Shown: positions 63,046 to 64,000 of the stretch, in pieces | How positions within the stretch are numbered: position 1 is the first letter of the stretch | How the letters are laid out: every line of letters begins with the position of its first letter | Source of the DNA: Acanthosepion esculentum | Lineage: Eukaryota > Mollusca > Cephalopoda > Sepiida > Sepiidae | DNA: 64,000 nucleotides | Reading direction: 5' to 3' | NCBI GenBank assembly: GCA_964036315.1 | Contig: OZ038487.1 | Location: 55,458,909-55,522,908 of the forward strand | Made by a program: the position numbers and the translations under genes | The notes under the pieces: model-generated | Seen by the model: only the letters and a program-made list of their open reading frames with translations | What the model was told of the DNA's origin: nothing | Databases searched by the model: none

Positions 63046-63299
63046 TTAACAGTTTCCTTATAAGGAAACGTTTAGCATTCATTGACTAAGCAGTCAGTGT
63101 TGCTTTCAGTTGAAATTGATAAATTCTTTGTTTTAAAACAATTTTTCAGGAAAATAGGTTTCTCAAATCCAGTAGCTGTTCTTACTTGTTCTATTACTGA
63201 TCGGGCTTTCCTTCCTAGCCTTATGTTTGAGGTAGTGTAGAATGTCAGAATCTTGATTATGTCATTCTCTTTTTAAATTGTTGCTGCTTTTGAAAGTCT

Positions 63300-63645
63300 T
63301 CACGTGATGTGATTTCTTTTATCTGAGTTCTTTGTGATTTTGTGGTCTGCCACAAGGTTCTATGCATGGCATTCATATGAAAGTCTCAATCTGACAAAGC
63401 TATTTAAGAAGATGTCTTGAGTTTTTAGGTTATTGTTTTGGTTTCAGAACAACTGGTGGTGTTTAGGTGAAACTACCTCTAGCACAGCCTGTTCTCTGAT
63501 CAATTTCCTCATATTCTATAGTAAATCTGTTATACATCCATGTACTGATGTCTTTCAAATGTTTAGCATTTACTAATTCGAAATTTTTATTATGGATACA
63601 GTGTAGAAGCTATCATTGCTCCATTCTTGGAGAATGACTTGGAAT
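63300..63645 (+). repeat. Dispersed repeat R1, copy 2
   Basis: Related to 4670-4950 in the same orientation (see that entry). Confidence 0.55.
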
Positions 63646-63711
63646 TCAAAACTGGTTGCATGTACAGATAGCAACTCCACTCCCTAAAATACCTACTTGC
63701 CACAGAAAAAA

Positions 63712-63950
63712 TAGCAGCAATACCTTGTTTGATGAGGCTGGGGCTCTGTTCTCCAGAGAGCAGTTTACAGGGTCAGCAGCAACTTGCATGGTCAGGCTGT
63801 GGCCATACACTCCAGAGGAGTCTACAAGGTCAGCAATACCTTACATGGTCAGGCCTTGGCCCTATACTCTACAGGAGAGCCTACAGTATCAGCAACACTT
63901 GGTATTGTCAGGCTGTGGCCCTCCACAGTGGTGTCTACAAGGTTAAAGTA
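63712..63950 (+). repeat. 58-bp minisatellite, about four units
   Basis: Units start near 63737, 63795, 63853 and 63912 at 'GGCTG(T)GGCC', a spacing of 58-59 bp. Each contains 'GG(T/A)CAGCA..A..TT.CATGGTCAG'. G+C content is higher than in the surroundings. A 58-bp period is not a multiple of three, so the open frames across it are not a repeat protein. Confidence 0.8.
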
Positions 63951-64000
63951 ACATACAAGCATTTATAATCAGAAATCACATTAAGATTCTGATTTTTTTT

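Noticed and set aside
1..64000. CRISPR arrays, operons, Shine-Dalgarno sites, prokaryotic promoters or phage genes
   Set aside because: No array of spaced direct repeats, no gene clusters and a clearly animal repeat landscape. Bacterial-type features would be meaningless here.

Overview
The window reads as intergenic or intronic DNA of an invertebrate animal, most likely a mollusc. An octopus-like cephalopod is my best guess: the SINE, Penelope and mariner families match what I remember of cephalopod repeats, but I could not search for them. The DNA is AT-rich. There is no prokaryote-style gene array, operon or ribosome-binding site, and no complete protein-coding gene is visible. Almost everything recognisable is a decayed mobile element, plus more than thirty (TA)n arrays. 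Most long open frames are translations of microsatellites or of purine- or pyrimidine-rich tracts and are not listed as genes.

Main layout. 0.5-1.1 kb holds an RTE-type LINE remnant. 2-5.8 kb holds SINEs, a Penelope-like element (PLE-1) with RT and GIY-YIG pieces, a hammerhead-ribozyme motif and a 5S-tRNA compound SINE. 6-11 kb holds LINE ends and SINEs. 12.4-19.1 kb holds two copies of a second Penelope-like element (PLE-2) in opposite orientation, forming an inverted repeat with arms of about 1.6 kb. 19.8-24.6 kb holds a mariner remnant, RTE-type LINEs (one with a C-terminal zinc finger) and a small TIR element. 26.8-31 kb holds an LTR-like unit with 5-bp target duplications, candidate splice-bounded exons, a pogo-type MITE, a foldback element, a DD37D mariner, a tRNA-bearing TIR element and an apparently intact hammerhead ribozyme. 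33-34 kb holds a compound palindrome made from PLE ends. 36-49 kb holds many RTE and LINE fragments with other elements nested in them, a Tc1-type MITE, a second 5S SINE and a third PLE end. 50.4-52.2 kb is a purine-strand tract. 53.9-58.1 kb holds further hammerhead-bearing units between TA arrays. 59-64 kb holds LINE ends, SINEs and a 58-bp minisatellite.

The connecting theme is self-cleaving RNA. Three loci (3869-3935 +, 30485-30538 +, 53929-53982 -) fold by hand into hammerhead ribozymes with the conserved core, three stems and a permitted cleavage-site base. At least eight more loci are mutated relatives, including the 3' ends of two Penelope-like elements. A short unit of about 225 bp ending in a hammerhead occurs three times, each time between TA arrays. 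It looks like a small non-autonomous retroelement, which I infer was mobilised by Penelope-type machinery.
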